Shown piece after piece: positions 62,370 through 64,000 of a DNA stretch of 64,000 nucleotides (position 1 is the stretch's first letter; the number at the start of each line of letters is the position of its first letter). The position numbers were made by a program, and so were the translations under genes. The notes under the pieces were generated by a model. That model worked only from the letters and a program-made list of their open reading frames with translations. It ran no database searches and was not told the DNA's origin. The stretch covers positions 5,813,568 to 5,877,567 of the forward strand of contig JADWOT020000007.1 of assembly GCA_036345935.2 (NCBI GenBank). Reading direction: 5' to 3'. This DNA comes from Taenia hydatigena (taxonomy: Eukaryota > Platyhelminthes > Cestoda > Cyclophyllidea > Taeniidae).

Positions 62370-64000
62370 GTCGTACGTATTAAAGGATTTTAACTGACAA
62401 AATCGGTTCTCCAGACAGTGTTACCGATAATTTTATAAAAACTGCTGCTTGAATGAACAGGGTAGTGTGGGATGGGATTGTACTTGCGATCGTGCTGCAG
62501 AACAAGTGGACGAAGGGTGGGAAAATCGAGCTGATTAAGTGAAGGCTGAGGCTGTGTTTGTGCAACGGATCATTTTGGGCCAAAAGAAAGCGGCCACCTT
62601 GTGCGATTCCAGACCAGATAAGCTTTAATCAATCTGACTTATAGTTGATAGTTAGATCAAATTTGGCATAACATATAAAGTCTTGCCTATATTTTACATG
62701 TACTTTACACAATGAACCAAATACTTTGCTTCAAAAGTGAATTTGTCGCTATCCACCTTAAAGGAATAAGAATAAATTAGCCTGCTTTCTAGTGTCTACC
62801 TCCACCATTTTTGCATCACCTTCAGTATTATCGTATTGCTTGCCAAGTCTCATCCAAAGTGTTCCGCAGCTATTTTAGATTCAATCGTCGTTTTGTATTT
62901 ATTCCAAAATCACCTTTACAGAGGCACCGCAATGTTTTGTAAAAAAGAGTAGGACTAACTCATGGCGTGTTAGAATTTGGGCACCATGGGAAATTGTTAA
63001 ACACAACTCTTGTTGTAACATTTGAAAGCAGAATGATGGCCCTGAATAGGGAATCCTTGATGATATTTAGCTGGATTGATTTTACATCACAAAATTCTTT
63101 TGAAGGCTGTGGGCAGTGGATACTAATTGCCTATTGTACTTTTGGGTACAAATTCGAATGCACTTAGTCTGAGATGGCAAAAGTTACAATTGCTCTGGTG
63201 AAAAGCAAACACATCAGTTGCATGCTATCGGATTTTGCAGTTTCATTCAAGTTGCATAATAACGGTGACTAATACTGTCAATACAACTCTTTCGCCCTTT
63301 CTAACTACCACCTACCCATTCCATTATATTTCCCTGCATATAACAACAATGGTGATAATAATAATTCAAAGCGTACACCTAATGTTCTAATGGACAGTTT
63401 TATGCTCAACGATATTTTTGAGGTGAGAACTGCCTATTCGCCATTAGTTCTAGTTATCGTATTTTGTCAATTCAGGGGGGATTGACTGGTTATAACCAAG
63501 TGGACATCAATAATCGTAAAAGCTTGCCACGAGCCTCTTACTGATTTCGATATGCAATCATAATATGCGTTCCAAATTATTGACTTTGATAGCCCGCAAG
63601 TCAGTTTCCTCCTACGAGCATTTTGTCGAGGAAATGCCGGTCTCTAAATTCTGCACTATTTCCTGTTTGTCTAGGTTTACAAAGCCTTTAAATGTGACAT
63701 TTGTCATTCTGTTCTAGTAGCGCCTTGCACTCTGCCATACTGACAGAACTATTCTTCTTCCGTCCTTTATTCCTTTCCGCCATGCTAACCATCACACGTC
63801 TTGGTATTGATTTCCATCTCACAAATATTCTCGTAGCTAACGATCGCTCTTAATCTGTTTGCTCCATTGTCTCTTGCATTCTTACCCATTATCACCGAGC
63901 CATGGTCGAGCTAATATCTTAACGACTCGTAAGTGGCTAGATTTCGTTCGTATGGAACATCAACCACTCCCCACTTCGCTAATGTAAAGAGCACTTAAAA
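62370..64000. other. non-coding, nothing recognised
   Basis: AT-rich DNA to the window edge with only short frames. No gene, RNA or repeat was recognised. Confidence 0.5.

Overview
The window is eukaryotic DNA, most likely from a flatworm and probably a tapeworm. Introns are short with GT-AG borders, coding density is very low, the base composition is moderately AT-rich, and there are several families of diverged dispersed repeats and tRNA-derived elements. The assignment to tapeworm is an inference from gene style and repeats. No species-specific marker was identified.

The only gene I can name with confidence is arginase, and it is present twice. Two six-exon copies lie head to head in a near-identical inverted duplication, with arms at about 18,881-21,710 and 23,212-26,044 and a 1.5 kb spacer between them. 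The minus-strand copy (20,953 to 19,201) has an intact 311-residue reading frame. The plus-strand copy (23,969 to 25,724) has the same exons and open frames, but its initiator ATG reads ATA. Each copy has its own TATA box about 42-50 bases before the start.

The duplication sits inside a second, older duplication: a direct repeat of about 2.6 kb (13,102-15,734 and 26,057-28,693) whose right copy begins just outside the right arginase arm. Within this diverged repeat two islands are almost unchanged. One is an exon-like segment with splice borders. The other is a block of 260 identical bases holding a long hairpin with 56-base arms and a 34-base loop.

Left flank (1-13.1 kb): no recognisable gene. 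It holds two GC-richer patches, a tRNA-Leu-derived element with a shorter partner, and one copy of a dispersed repeat. Middle right (28.7-48.3 kb): mostly non-coding, with a TG-rich tract and two copies of a tRNA-Trp-derived SINE. At 48.3-49.6 kb there is an unidentified multi-exon gene with matching splice phases. At 49.6-53.0 kb there is a diverged direct repeat. At 56.2 kb lies a second copy of a 172-base solo-LTR-like element, the first being in the arginase spacer. At 58.7-59.4 kb, on the minus strand, there is a frame-broken secreted Ser/Thr-rich (mucin-like) gene flanked by three copies of another repeat.

No operon, CRISPR, rRNA or prokaryotic feature is present. The genes show no shared pathway. 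The main interest is the structural history of the arginase locus.
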